51,566 nucleotides of DNA from CBDDBX01 sp965225955 (GTDB taxonomy: Bacteria; Acidobacteriota; Aminicenantia; UBA2199), in assembly GCA_965225955.1 (NCBI GenBank), contig CBDDBX010000040.1:1-51566 (forward strand), written 5' to 3'. The notes under the pieces are model-generated. The model saw only the letters and a program-made list of their open reading frames with translations. It was not told the DNA's origin and ran no database searches. Of the stretch, positions 43,922-51,566 are shown piece by piece. Position numbers and translations under genes: made by a program. Every line of letters begins with the position of its first letter. Within the stretch, counting starts at the first letter, position 1.

Positions 43922-44940
43922 ATTGTTCTCTTAAACAGATAGGTTGCCAGAAAACCGGCAGCCCAGCAGAAATGCATTATCATAAAAGCCGGAACCATTA
44001 TAAATTTTACACTAAAGGAATATTTTTTTTTACCCGGTATACAAAAAGCAGCTAAAGAGAGACCTCCAAGATAACCGGTAATAAAAACAGGAAAACTGTA
44101 TTTCATGAGGCTCAGTATACCTGACTGAGGGCTCAGAAGAGCTCCTGCGGTTATCAGAATACTGAAAATAAACATTATCAGAAAAAGAGGAGGCACCATC
44201 TGACGAAAGGATGTAACTTTTCCATGCTTTGTTGTTGTATATGCTCTTCCCTTGCCATATCTGTAGTACTGCCTCATTAAAGCTCTGAAAGAGTTACGGG
44301 GAAAATATTCAACTTTAATATCCCCTTTCAGATATATTTTGTAACCTGCTTTCAGAATCCTGAGATTAAGTTCAGCATCCTCATTGGGATAAGCTGCAGG
44401 ATCGTATGTGCCTATTTCGCTAAAGAGTTTTTTTCTGAAACAGCCAAGATAGACAGTATCCACATACCCTTCAAAGTTTCCGAGATGGAATTTTGCATCC
44501 CCCACACCAACAGGATGCTGCATAGCTGCAGCTACAGATTTCTGTACAACTGTTCTGCCTACAGGAAGCATACAGCCCCCTACATTCTCTGCATCTTTCT
44601 CTTTCAAAAGAGAAACAAGATTCTTCACATAGTCAGGTGGATATATACTATGAGCATCAGCTCTTACAATAATTTCCCCGGCAGCAGCTTCTATTCCAAG
44701 TATGAGACCGAAGCTCTGCAACCGTTTCTCATTATCTATTATTCTTAAAGGAATCCCATCTGCGGCAATTTTTTCTATAACCTCTCTGGTTCCATCGCAA
44801 CTCATACCATCAACGATAAGAATTTCCCCATTATCAATTACAAACTGATCCGCCAGGCTTCTGACTGCTGTCTCAATAAATTTCTCTTCATTGAAACATG
44901 GCATTACGACAGAAAAGAGTATCTTGCGGGTATCTGCCAC
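43918..44940 (-). CDS. GT2 glycosyltransferase, ExoA-like, membrane anchored
   Basis: The 340-residue protein has a GT-A fold: SVVMPCFNEEKFIETAVRSL, ILIVDGMSCDGTREVI, GEIIVRADAHSIYPPDYV (DAH in place of DXD, as in ExoA), and PNEDAELNLRILKAGYKI (ED acceptor motif). Three C-terminal helices anchor it to the inner membrane. ExoA-like enzymes add a sugar to lipid-linked intermediates on the cytoplasmic side. The start is GTG, whose first base follows the TA of the upstream TAG stop (TAGTG), so re-initiation is likely. Confidence 0.92.
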   Translation of the reverse strand: MADTRKILFSVVMPCFNEEKFIETAVRSLADQFVIDNGEILIVDGMSCDGTREVIEKIAADGIPLRIIDNEKRLQSFGLILGIEAAAGEIIVRADAHSIYPPDYVKNLVSLLKEKDAENVGGCMLPVGRTVVQKSVAAAMQHPVGVGDAKFHLGNFEGYVDTVYLGCFRKKLFSEIGTYDPAAYPNEDAELNLRILKAGYKIYLKGDIKVEYFPRNSFRALMRQYYRYGKGRAYTTTKHGKVTSFRQMVPPLFLIMFIFSILITAGALLSPQSGILSLMKYSFPVFITGYLGGLSLAAFCIPGKKKYSFSVKFIMVPAFMIMHFCWAAGFLATYLFKRTI

Positions 44941-46388
44941 TAATACGCTCCTTTACCCAGTAAAACCACCGGAACAGTTTCAAAAAGAATCTCAAAATCA
45001 AAGAAAATTGACTGGTGCTCAACATAGTAGAGGTCCAGATACAACATCTCTTCAAAAGAGAGATTGGATCTGCCTGAAACCTGCCACAGTCCTGTTATAC
45101 CGGGTTTTACGTTCCCACGGTGCTTATGCCAGTAATAATCGATCTCCTTTGATTCAATATTACTGAAATCTTTTATTGGCAGTGGCCTTGGTCCTACAAA
45201 GGACATCTCCCCTTTAAGAACATTTATCAACTGGGGTAATTCATCAAGACTTGTTCTGCGGATAAATTTCCCAACTCTGGTTACTCTTGGATCATCTTTT
45301 ATCTTAAAAAGAGCACCATCACTCTCATTATCTTTCTGTAACTGCTCTTTAATCTTTTCAGCATCTTCATACATAGATCTGAATTTATAGAAGAAGAAAC
45401 TCTTACCATCCTGTTCAAGAGCTCTCTTCTGTTTGAAAAACACCGGGCCTCTGGAGGTAAGTTTAACCATCAGAGCAATAAAAAGCCCTAATGGCAGAAC
45501 CAGAGGAGTGATAGCAATCAGAACTCCCAGATCCATTATTCTTTTAATTCTGGAATTAACTCTGTGAAATCCAGCTCTCCAGCTCTCCATTACAAGGGCA
45601 ACACCATATACATCCCTTATTCTGGAATTGAAAAGAACACCACTGACCTTTGGAGACACCATCTTAAGCTTTACACCTCTGCTTTCGCAGATTGCACTGA
45701 ACTCTTTATACTTGAGTACATCCATAGAACAGGAGACAACAAAGATAAGATCAGGTTTCTGCTTTTCTATAATCTTCAGAATATCATCAGTTGTTCCCAG
45801 AACAGCAGCTTTATCTATGCCACCTTTATCATTACGTTTATCTATTTTGTTCTCAAGATACCCGATTATATGGTAAAACCCATTAAAAGTATCGCTTATC
45901 TTATCTGCAAACTCATTAGCTTTGTTATCTGTTCCGATTATTATTGTATTGAATCCGATTTTACCTTTACGGGTAAGGCGATTCTGGAAAGCTCTTATAA
46001 AAGAGTGCCCCAGTTCAGTGAAAACATAAAAGATAAAGAAAGTAATTACTATTACAGGTCTTGAATACACATGTCCCTGAATTATATAGAGAAAAGCCAT
46101 CGTAGATACAGCCAGATATACAATCAGTCTTTTGTAATACTTCTTAAGTTCTGCAGGAGAGAGATTGTAACGGGATCTGTATATTCCGAGACCTAAAGAT
46201 AGAACAAGAAGGCAGATATTTATAAATACAAAGGGTTTGGTATAATCCCTGAAACTCTCCAGTCCACTAAAACGCAGATAGATACTCAGAACAAAAGCAG
46301 AATTAAGGAGGATTAAATCAGCAGTCAGCGAAACTACAGAGTAGATCAACCCCCAGTTTCTTTTAATAAATCCTTCACTTATCTTCAT
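44940..46388 (-). CDS. undecaprenyl-phosphate glycosyl-phosphotransferase, second copy
   Basis: The 482-residue protein has four N-terminal helices (about 12-110), a CoA-binding-like middle domain (FNTIIIGTDNKANEFADKI, about 145-240), and the bacterial sugar-transferase domain. That domain shows GPVFFKQKRALEQDGKSF, YKFRSMYEDAEK, RRTSLDELPQLINVLKGEMS, FVGPRPL and PGITGLWQVSGRS. The layout matches WcaJ/WbaP-type proteins. It would prime a glycan on undecaprenyl phosphate. It differs clearly from the other priming enzyme in the cluster, suggesting two different first sugars or two glycans. It lies 11 bases after the 545-residue membrane protein gene. Confidence 0.93.
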   Translation of the reverse strand: MKISEGFIKRNWGLIYSVVSLTADLILLNSAFVLSIYLRFSGLESFRDYTKPFVFINICLLVLSLGLGIYRSRYNLSPAELKKYYKRLIVYLAVSTMAFLYIIQGHVYSRPVIVITFFIFYVFTELGHSFIRAFQNRLTRKGKIGFNTIIIGTDNKANEFADKISDTFNGFYHIIGYLENKIDKRNDKGGIDKAAVLGTTDDILKIIEKQKPDLIFVVSCSMDVLKYKEFSAICESRGVKLKMVSPKVSGVLFNSRIRDVYGVALVMESWRAGFHRVNSRIKRIMDLGVLIAITPLVLPLGLFIALMVKLTSRGPVFFKQKRALEQDGKSFFFYKFRSMYEDAEKIKEQLQKDNESDGALFKIKDDPRVTRVGKFIRRTSLDELPQLINVLKGEMSFVGPRPLPIKDFSNIESKEIDYYWHKHRGNVKPGITGLWQVSGRSNLSFEEMLYLDLYYVEHQSIFFDFEILFETVPVVLLGKGAY

Positions 46389-46399
46389 ACATTTTTCCT

Positions 46400-48037
46400 C
46401 TATTTACATACTTCTTTATTATACTTTTCTGCCAGCTTTTCAGCCACTACCCTGCCAAGACTGTCAGCAATAAAATCATCTTTATCAAAATATCCATCAG
46501 AACTGCTCTTCAGAGGCACACAGCCGTTTCTGATCTGCCGTTCAACACTTCTAAGGTGTCTTTTATGCTTTATTCTTACAACGTCGTAATGTTTAACAGT
46601 ATTTAATCTGTCACTTATATAAAGGCCGGAGTATGCCAGTCCCAGTAATAGAAGCAGCGTAACTGCATAATTCCTCACCTTCCCGCCTTTATAATCATCT
46701 ATAAAAAGAACACAGCATAGTACAAGAGTTACAAACGAAGAGGCATAATATCGGGCAGTTCTCTCATACATTGCAATAAAAAAAGAGAAAAAGAAAGCAA
46801 GAGAGTAACCAAAGAGAAATGTACGATAGAAATCACCTTTCCATGCTTTTTTTATAAAATAACCTGCAATAGTCAGAATCATAACAATATTGCTTATTAT
46901 ATATCCCAGTCTTCCTTTGGTAATCTGTAACCACCAGCCGAAATCCCCGGTACTTATAAGGCTGGCTCTGCCACTCATTTTAGTAAGCAGTTTAATACCG
47001 GCAATATAATTAACAGGATCAAACAGATAATTAATAACTGAACCTATAGTCAATCCTGCAACAATTGTTCCAAGAAATAACAGATACTCTTTCCCATTAC
47101 CATTCAATCGTTTTAAAACAGCAATAATAACAAAATATAGTAGAGCTGCAGCCACTGTCATGAGAAGAATTATTCCCCACTCATTTTTACCAAATCCCGC
47201 TATTACAGACCCGGCGAAAAGAATTACATAACCAGTTCTGTCTCGTTTTTTCATAAATATGAGAACAGCCAGTCCCATTATTCCATTGTATATCACACCA
47301 GTACTGCTATCTATCTGCAGATCTATAGAGTTATTTAAAGCAATTGGCAAAATAGCAAAAAATATCAGGCCGTAAAGAAGAGATAATCTCCCGGATTCAA
47401 ACCAGAATCCCTTATTTAACCGCACTATATACAACACAAGCAACATCCAGAAAAACAGCTGGAAAAATGAGTACATGATTCTGGACCAGAAAGTAGTCTC
47501 CTCTCTGGACATTGAGTTGTAGTCCAGAAACAGATGAGAGAAATCTCCTAGTACAGCTATTGGTTCATATATGAGTCCCGGATGCTGAATCGGTTCAAGT
47601 ATCTCCTCTCCATTAATTCTGCCAATAAGACAGTAATCGGGAGATTCGGGATGATTTATAAGGATATTGGCGAAAAGACCGTCTTCAGCTACCATACCGG
47701 TTGAATAGAAAGGAGTTCTTACCACAAAAAACAGCACTATAAACAGAATAGTATAGGCTATTTTATTAAGAAACAGTTTATGTATAAATTTTTTAACTTG
47801 CTCAATTCCTGCAAACAGGGACATTAAGCCCAGTATCCAGAAAAACCAGCCGGACACAGTGAACCCTGAACGCCATCTTTCCGTACCTTCACGCCAGGGT
47901 ATATTTTTCCAGAAATCTACAATAAAATTATTTAATCCGCTAAAGGCTTCAGTGTATATGACAGTACCAGCAAAAAAGAAGAAAAGTCCCCAAAAGAGCT
48001 CTTTTTTCAAAAATTTCTGTTTTATACTATCTGCCAT
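46400..48037 (-). CDS. polytopic membrane protein, possibly GT-C-like
   Basis: The 545-residue protein has about 12 hydrophobic helices. Between helices two or three a periplasmic loop carries an acidic motif (TGMVAEDGLFANILI) near its start, reminiscent of the acidic pair that follows the first helix of GT-C glycosyltransferases. HPGLIYEPIAVLG lies in the same loop. The last 70 residues are soluble and charged. It lies between the methyltransferase-GT2 fusion (TAA directly followed by ATG) and the WcaJ-type transferase. A role in adding sugar from a polyprenyl donor is plausible but unproven; I do not recognise a named family. Confidence 0.7.
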   Translation of the reverse strand: MADSIKQKFLKKELFWGLFFFFAGTVIYTEAFSGLNNFIVDFWKNIPWREGTERWRSGFTVSGWFFWILGLMSLFAGIEQVKKFIHKLFLNKIAYTILFIVLFFVVRTPFYSTGMVAEDGLFANILINHPESPDYCLIGRINGEEILEPIQHPGLIYEPIAVLGDFSHLFLDYNSMSREETTFWSRIMYSFFQLFFWMLLVLYIVRLNKGFWFESGRLSLLYGLIFFAILPIALNNSIDLQIDSSTGVIYNGIMGLAVLIFMKKRDRTGYVILFAGSVIAGFGKNEWGIILLMTVAAALLYFVIIAVLKRLNGNGKEYLLFLGTIVAGLTIGSVINYLFDPVNYIAGIKLLTKMSGRASLISTGDFGWWLQITKGRLGYIISNIVMILTIAGYFIKKAWKGDFYRTFLFGYSLAFFFSFFIAMYERTARYYASSFVTLVLCCVLFIDDYKGGKVRNYAVTLLLLLGLAYSGLYISDRLNTVKHYDVVRIKHKRHLRSVERQIRNGCVPLKSSSDGYFDKDDFIADSLGRVVAEKLAEKYNKEVCK

Positions 48038-49468
48038 TTAGATGAATTTGATTTTGTTCATGGCAAAAAACACCATTTTAAGTAGTAACCATCCGTGTCT
48101 GAAACGGGAGATATTGGTTTCACCATAAACTCTGGCTTTATATCTGATAGGAACTTCAACAATCTTAAGATTAAGCTTTGCAGATCCAAAAATCATATCA
48201 AAATCACCAAAAGGATCGAAATCTCCAAAATAGTGCCTGTTTGCTACAAGAGCATCCCAGTTTTTCCTGGTTAATACTTTAGTGCCACACAGTGTATCTT
48301 TCAATCTCTGTTCCAGTAGCCAGGAAAACATTATAGAGAAGAACTTGTTTCCCATCATATTAAGAGTTCTCATCGCTTCATCTTCCATTGGATAAACAAG
48401 GCGTGTACCGTTGATATATTCACCTTTACCTGTAGCCAGAGCATTATAGAATTTAGGCAGATCTTCCGGTGGTACGGTAAGGTCAGCATCAAGAATCATC
48501 AGAATATCTCCTGAAGCCATGTTGAAACCTTTTCTTACAGCATCTCCCTTTCCTTTTCCATCCTGAACAGCATATTTTATATCCAGCCTGCCTTTATATA
48601 GTTCATGAACTCTTTTAATCTCTCCGAGAGTATCATCTGAAGAGCCACCTTCAACAAAGATTATTTCAGTATGTTTACCCATTGCGGGAATTCTTTTTAC
48701 AGCATTTTCAATATTGCCCTTCTCATTCCGGGCAGCAATAATAACACTAACACTGTAATCTTTATTATCTTCCTCAGCATGCCTGATATATCTTGATATA
48801 ACGTAACCAGTTACACACAGGCGATTAATAAGTGGTAGTTTTGCAAGATATTTATTTGAGAACCATGAGATCAATGGTACAAATTTAGGAATAAGGAATC
48901 TCTTACCGGACTTTACTATATCAAAACCTTCCAGTTCCAGAAGATTTATTATGTCCTCTTTATTAAGCCAGTTCAGTCTCATCTGAGGCATCTTAAGCTT
49001 CATAACTTCCATCATCTTAAACAGTGGCTGCCAGAGAAAGTTGTGATATGTAATAATAATCCTCGTTTCAGGAGTTATTACCTTCTTCATCTCTTTAATA
49101 ACCCGCTGAATATCTTCAAAATAGCCGAGAGTATCTGATATAACTACATAATCGAATGTATCTTCCAGTTGGATATTTTCCGCATCCATTTCATGAAAAA
49201 CCAGGTTCTCATATCTTTTTCTACCCTCTTCAACCATTCTGGCAGAAACATCGATACCGACTCCTGCAGATGGTTTCAACTGGTTCAGCACATAACCGGT
49301 TCCACAACCCAGTTCAAGTACTCTCTTTCCTTCCGGTATATTGTATTTCAGAAACTTTACTATATCTTTGTAGTAATAGCTGTTTCTTTTTATATACTTT
49401 TCTCTCTTCCCGGCAATCACATCCATAAAAGATGCTATTTTCTGTTTCGCCTCAGTTAATTGATCCAT
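48038..49468 (-). CDS. methyltransferase-glycosyltransferase (GT2) fusion
   Basis: The 476-residue protein has two domains. Residues of about 1-170 form a class I SAM methyltransferase (motif I VLELGCGTGYV at 50-60; acidic motif in DYVVISDTLGYFEDIQRVIKEM). Residues from about 235 form a GT2 domain (VSVIIAARNEKGNIENAVKRIP, VEGGSSDDT, DGKGKGDAVRKGF, DILMILDADLTVPPEDL with DAD, and the dolichol-phosphate-mannose-synthase-like FDMIFGSAKLNLKIVEVPIRYKAR). It has no transmembrane tail. It may build and modify a glycan lipid, or make a polyprenyl-phosphate sugar donor. It has its own promoter and appears to head the seven-gene run to 39667. Confidence 0.9.
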   Translation of the reverse strand: MDQLTEAKQKIASFMDVIAGKREKYIKRNSYYYKDIVKFLKYNIPEGKRVLELGCGTGYVLNQLKPSAGVGIDVSARMVEEGRKRYENLVFHEMDAENIQLEDTFDYVVISDTLGYFEDIQRVIKEMKKVITPETRIIITYHNFLWQPLFKMMEVMKLKMPQMRLNWLNKEDIINLLELEGFDIVKSGKRFLIPKFVPLISWFSNKYLAKLPLINRLCVTGYVISRYIRHAEEDNKDYSVSVIIAARNEKGNIENAVKRIPAMGKHTEIIFVEGGSSDDTLGEIKRVHELYKGRLDIKYAVQDGKGKGDAVRKGFNMASGDILMILDADLTVPPEDLPKFYNALATGKGEYINGTRLVYPMEDEAMRTLNMMGNKFFSIMFSWLLEQRLKDTLCGTKVLTRKNWDALVANRHYFGDFDPFGDFDMIFGSAKLNLKIVEVPIRYKARVYGETNISRFRHGWLLLKMVFFAMNKIKFI

Positions 49469-49494
49469 AATATTTCCTTACATTATAAACTTCT

Positions 49495-49523
49495 ATTATA
49501 TAACAAAGTGTCTGATCTTTGAA
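49495..49523 (-). promoter_or_regulatory. internal promoter before the methyltransferase-GT2 gene
   Basis: TTCAAA, 17 bases, TATAAT on the minus strand. It ends 26 bases before the ATG, with TAAGGA as the ribosome site. Confidence 0.65.
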
Positions 49524-49548
49524 GAGCCTCAAACTCGCAACAGCACAA

Positions 49549-50214
49549 CTATTTCACTGTTAATTCCAATTTACTGAACCACAGGTTCCTGTCAGTATAA
49601 GGTTTGTTCTTATAATCGAAATCATCATTAACAAAAGAGATTATTATTCTGCCACATTTCCCCGGACGGCTATTAATATTAAAATCATACCTTTTCATCT
49701 CTTCTGTAAGTTCAACATACTCTTTCAGTCTTACAGCAATCAACTCATTTCTGCTCAACTCTTCATAAACAATCTTAAGAATCGTATATTCTCCCTTACA
49801 GACAGATCCTCTGGCATAAAAAGAGAGAGTTACAGATTTCCCGTTGAAGCAGTAGAGTGGAGTCTCCAGCTTCCCATTAACCACCATCTCCACTCCATTA
49901 TCTTTCTTTACCCCATCACAATTCAGTTTTTTAAGATCGGGATAATAGCTGCCTTTATCCAGTTGAACTGCCTCAGGCAAATCCCCTTTTATTCTTGTGT
50001 TTATAAGATTAATATTATCAACCAGCAATACTCCTGTTGATAATCCTGTCAGTAGAACAATGCTCCCGGACCAGAGAATATATTTACCAATATTTATACT
50101 AACCAGCTTAATAGTTTCCGAAAAGCTGAGATAGCTGAGAATCATGGCGGCTCCGGCAACAAACCATAAAGTCGAAAGAATAAGCCACCAGTTAACTACC
50201 AGAACTTCAGACAC
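49549..50214 (-). CDS. hypothetical membrane-anchored protein with beta-rich outer domain
   Basis: The 221-residue protein has two N-terminal helices (about 8-30 and 43-65). About 150 soluble residues follow that look like a beta sandwich (KSVTLSFYARGSVCKGEYTILKIVY, RIIISFVNDDFDYKNKPY, ending LWFSKLELTVK), resembling a carbohydrate-binding module or the end domain seen on some ligases. It follows the O-antigen-ligase-type gene by two bases, so the two may act together. The C-terminal region of the 638-residue ligase in this cluster is of similar character. No family is recognised. Confidence 0.75.
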   Translation of the reverse strand: MSEVLVVNWWLILSTLWFVAGAAMILSYLSFSETIKLVSINIGKYILWSGSIVLLTGLSTGVLLVDNINLINTRIKGDLPEAVQLDKGSYYPDLKKLNCDGVKKDNGVEMVVNGKLETPLYCFNGKSVTLSFYARGSVCKGEYTILKIVYEELSRNELIAVRLKEYVELTEEMKRYDFNINSRPGKCGRIIISFVNDDFDYKNKPYTDRNLWFSKLELTVK

Positions 50215-50216
50215 AG

Positions 50217-51446
50217 TTATTTCCTCTCACAGGTAATCTTATAAAGACTAACAATCATAGCGCTGGATATCCAGAAGAACACTCCTACTTTGGAGCCAAG
50301 AGGGATTGAATCTGTTAAACCGTAGAAAAAGTATGCCAGCTGACCTGCTGCCAGCCCGATAATACAATATCGCCGGAAACTGCCTGCTTCATTGACTCTC
50401 CACACATACCAGCACATACCAGCCATAACAGTAAGCAAACTCATGTAAGCTATTATTGCAATTCCTCCGGCCTCAACAAATATATTCATAAAGTTATTGT
50501 GAGGATGTGAAAGATCATATTTTACTTCAGGCAGCCCCCTGAAACTATTCATTCCTATGCCCCATACAGGATTACGGGCAATCACCGGAACCGTTAATTC
50601 CCACAAATCGAGTCGGAATTTTAAAGTAACAGCTGCCTGTTCAACAAAAGGTATTTCTGCAACATTAACCAATACGGGAATGAGAAGCATGAATATCAGA
50701 ATAAGAATAAAACCTGTTGCTACTATTTTCTTGTTTTTAATTCTGATTGAAGTCAGCAGAGAAAGACTAAGCAGAAGGCCTCCCCACGATCCCCGGGATT
50801 GCGTAAGAAGTACAACCAGTCCCAGAAAAAGTGACACAATAATATAAAAATACCTGATCCAGGCTTTCTCATCATTTTTTTTCAACTGCCTTATACTTAA
50901 AGCTATAAAAACAGGTAGAATCAGAATCAGTACACCACCAACAGCATTGGGATGAATACCTGCAGCAGCTCCAAGACTTTCAAGATCCACTTTAGGCAGA
51001 AGATCTTTAACTTTTTCAATCCACCCCATATGCTTAACTCTGAAAGTGAACATACCCAACCAGCCAGTCAAAGCAAAAAATGCTGTCATTATTCCCAGCA
51101 AAAAGCCTGCAATTTTCACAGCCGCATCGTTTCTCAACACATCTATCAGAGAATAAAAAAGCATAACAGCAAAGATCAACCCAAAATATTTCTGATAAGA
51201 TACACTCCAGCTGCTATTAACCAGTATAGATACCGAAGCTGAACAAACAAGAAGAATCAGGGATTTACTGAGGGGATTGTTTCTGAAAGATTCTTTTCGC
51301 AGAAAGCAACTGACTGCCCATACCAGAATTCCTGCCACACTCAGAGCTGAGAATTTCATTGATGGAAAGACGTAGATTGGGGAGATCAACAACAAAGCTG
51401 CCAGTCTTATCACAGGAAGAGTAAAAAAAACATTCTTAAAAGACAT
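50217..51446 (-). CDS. O-antigen ligase/polymerase-type membrane protein
   Basis: The 409-residue protein has about 11 helices and the Wzy_C (PF04932) pattern. A large periplasmic loop contains PVWGIGMNSFRGLPEVKYDLSHPHNNFMNIFVEAGG, with the HPHN motif typical of O-antigen ligase-like proteins. A TQSRGSWGG segment (Arg, Gly-rich) precedes it, as in WaaL-like enzymes. It would transfer or polymerise lipid-linked glycan in the periplasm. It has no ribosome site of its own: a 13-codon leader ORF ends one base before its ATG. It is first in the cluster. Confidence 0.88.
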   Translation of the reverse strand: MSFKNVFFTLPVIRLAALLLISPIYVFPSMKFSALSVAGILVWAVSCFLRKESFRNNPLSKSLILLVCSASVSILVNSSWSVSYQKYFGLIFAVMLFYSLIDVLRNDAAVKIAGFLLGIMTAFFALTGWLGMFTFRVKHMGWIEKVKDLLPKVDLESLGAAAGIHPNAVGGVLILILPVFIALSIRQLKKNDEKAWIRYFYIIVSLFLGLVVLLTQSRGSWGGLLLSLSLLTSIRIKNKKIVATGFILILIFMLLIPVLVNVAEIPFVEQAAVTLKFRLDLWELTVPVIARNPVWGIGMNSFRGLPEVKYDLSHPHNNFMNIFVEAGGIAIIAYMSLLTVMAGMCWYVWRVNEAGSFRRYCIIGLAAGQLAYFFYGLTDSIPLGSKVGVFFWISSAMIVSLYKITCERK

Positions 51447-51447
51447 A

Positions 51448-51489
51448 TTAATCGGGGAACCAGAAATCGTTGATATCTGCTGAATCCAT
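51448..51489 (-). CDS. 13-residue leader ORF before the polysaccharide cluster
   Basis: ATG at 51489 encodes MDSADINDFWFPD and stops with TAA at 51448-51450, one base before the ligase ATG. CAGGA lies just upstream of this short ORF, while the ligase itself lacks a Shine-Dalgarno site. Translation of the ligase therefore probably depends on passage through this ORF. It shows no run of one amino acid as in classic attenuator peptides. It may also be a chance ORF. Confidence 0.4.
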   Translation of the reverse strand: MDSADINDFWFPD

Positions 51490-51532
51490 TAATCCTGAAC
51501 TAAAAGATACAACATTTAAACAAAGATAACAA

Positions 51533-51561
51533 ATAATAATTACCCTGAAAAATTTTGTCAA
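51533..51561 (-). promoter_or_regulatory. strong promoter of the polysaccharide cluster
   Basis: TTGACA, 17 bases, TATTAT on the minus strand. Predicted start near 51526 gives an 80-base leader that holds the 13-codon ORF. Confidence 0.85.
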
Positions 51562-51566
51562 CATCA

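Noticed and set aside
1..51566. tRNA, rRNA or prophage genes
   Set aside because: None of their conserved sequences or gene sets were recognised on either strand.

Overview
The window is A+T-rich DNA from a diderm, probably anaerobic bacterium. The outer membrane is inferred from a TonB-dependent receptor, an RND efflux operon, a DUF5916 barrel-type protein, a small outer-membrane barrel and many lipoboxes. Anaerobic life is suggested by a clostridial-type 2[4Fe-4S] ferredoxin. There is no rRNA or tRNA, so placement rests on protein character alone. DUF5916 and the TonB receptor recall the FCB superphylum. However, promoters are canonical sigma-70 (TTGACA-17-TATAAT type), Shine-Dalgarno sites are strong (AGGAGG), and RpoD is a long 618-residue form. 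All three argue against Bacteroidota proper. A spirochaete-like or deep FCB candidate-phylum genome is my best guess, at low confidence.

Layout. (1) 1-9.5 kb: the 3' part of an M1-like metallopeptidase gene, a 588-base non-coding stretch with structured and repeated motifs, two lipoproteins, an FmdB-type zinc ribbon, and an operon of TonB receptor, ABC_sub_bind periplasmic protein and hybrid histidine kinase. (2) 9.5-14.2 kb: a secreted S9-type hydrolase, then a secreted SnoaL/NTF2-like gene bounded by long inverted repeats, which is the best candidate here for an undescribed mobile or invertible unit, then a DUF5916 protein. (3) 14.2-22.1 kb: a membrane-fusion lipoprotein with two RND pumps in one operon. 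(4) 22.3-25.6 kb: ferredoxin, a FecR/DUF6600 protein with a long RS-rich tail, and a YfiH/PgeF-type protein.

(5) 25.6-36.4 kb is the housekeeping core, all on the minus strand: yceD-rpmF-plsX-fabG-acpP-fabF, recN-miaB and dnaG-rpoD, each with a recognisable promoter. (6) 36.4-39.6 kb: a small outer-membrane protein, a recD2 helicase gene broken by one extra base, and a tiny membrane protein. (7) 39.7-51.5 kb: a minus-strand surface-polysaccharide cluster with two O-antigen ligase/polymerase-type proteins, two priming glycosyl-phosphotransferases, an ExoA-like glycosyltransferase, a methyltransferase-GT2 fusion, a flippase-like UPF0104 protein and membrane proteins of unknown role. It is headed by a strong promoter and a 13-codon leader ORF.

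Working together: region 5 supplies lipid and replication/transcription functions. Region 7 assembles a lipid-linked glycan at the inner membrane and polymerises or ligates it in the periplasm. Regions 1-3 handle outer-membrane uptake with sensing, secreted hydrolysis and efflux.
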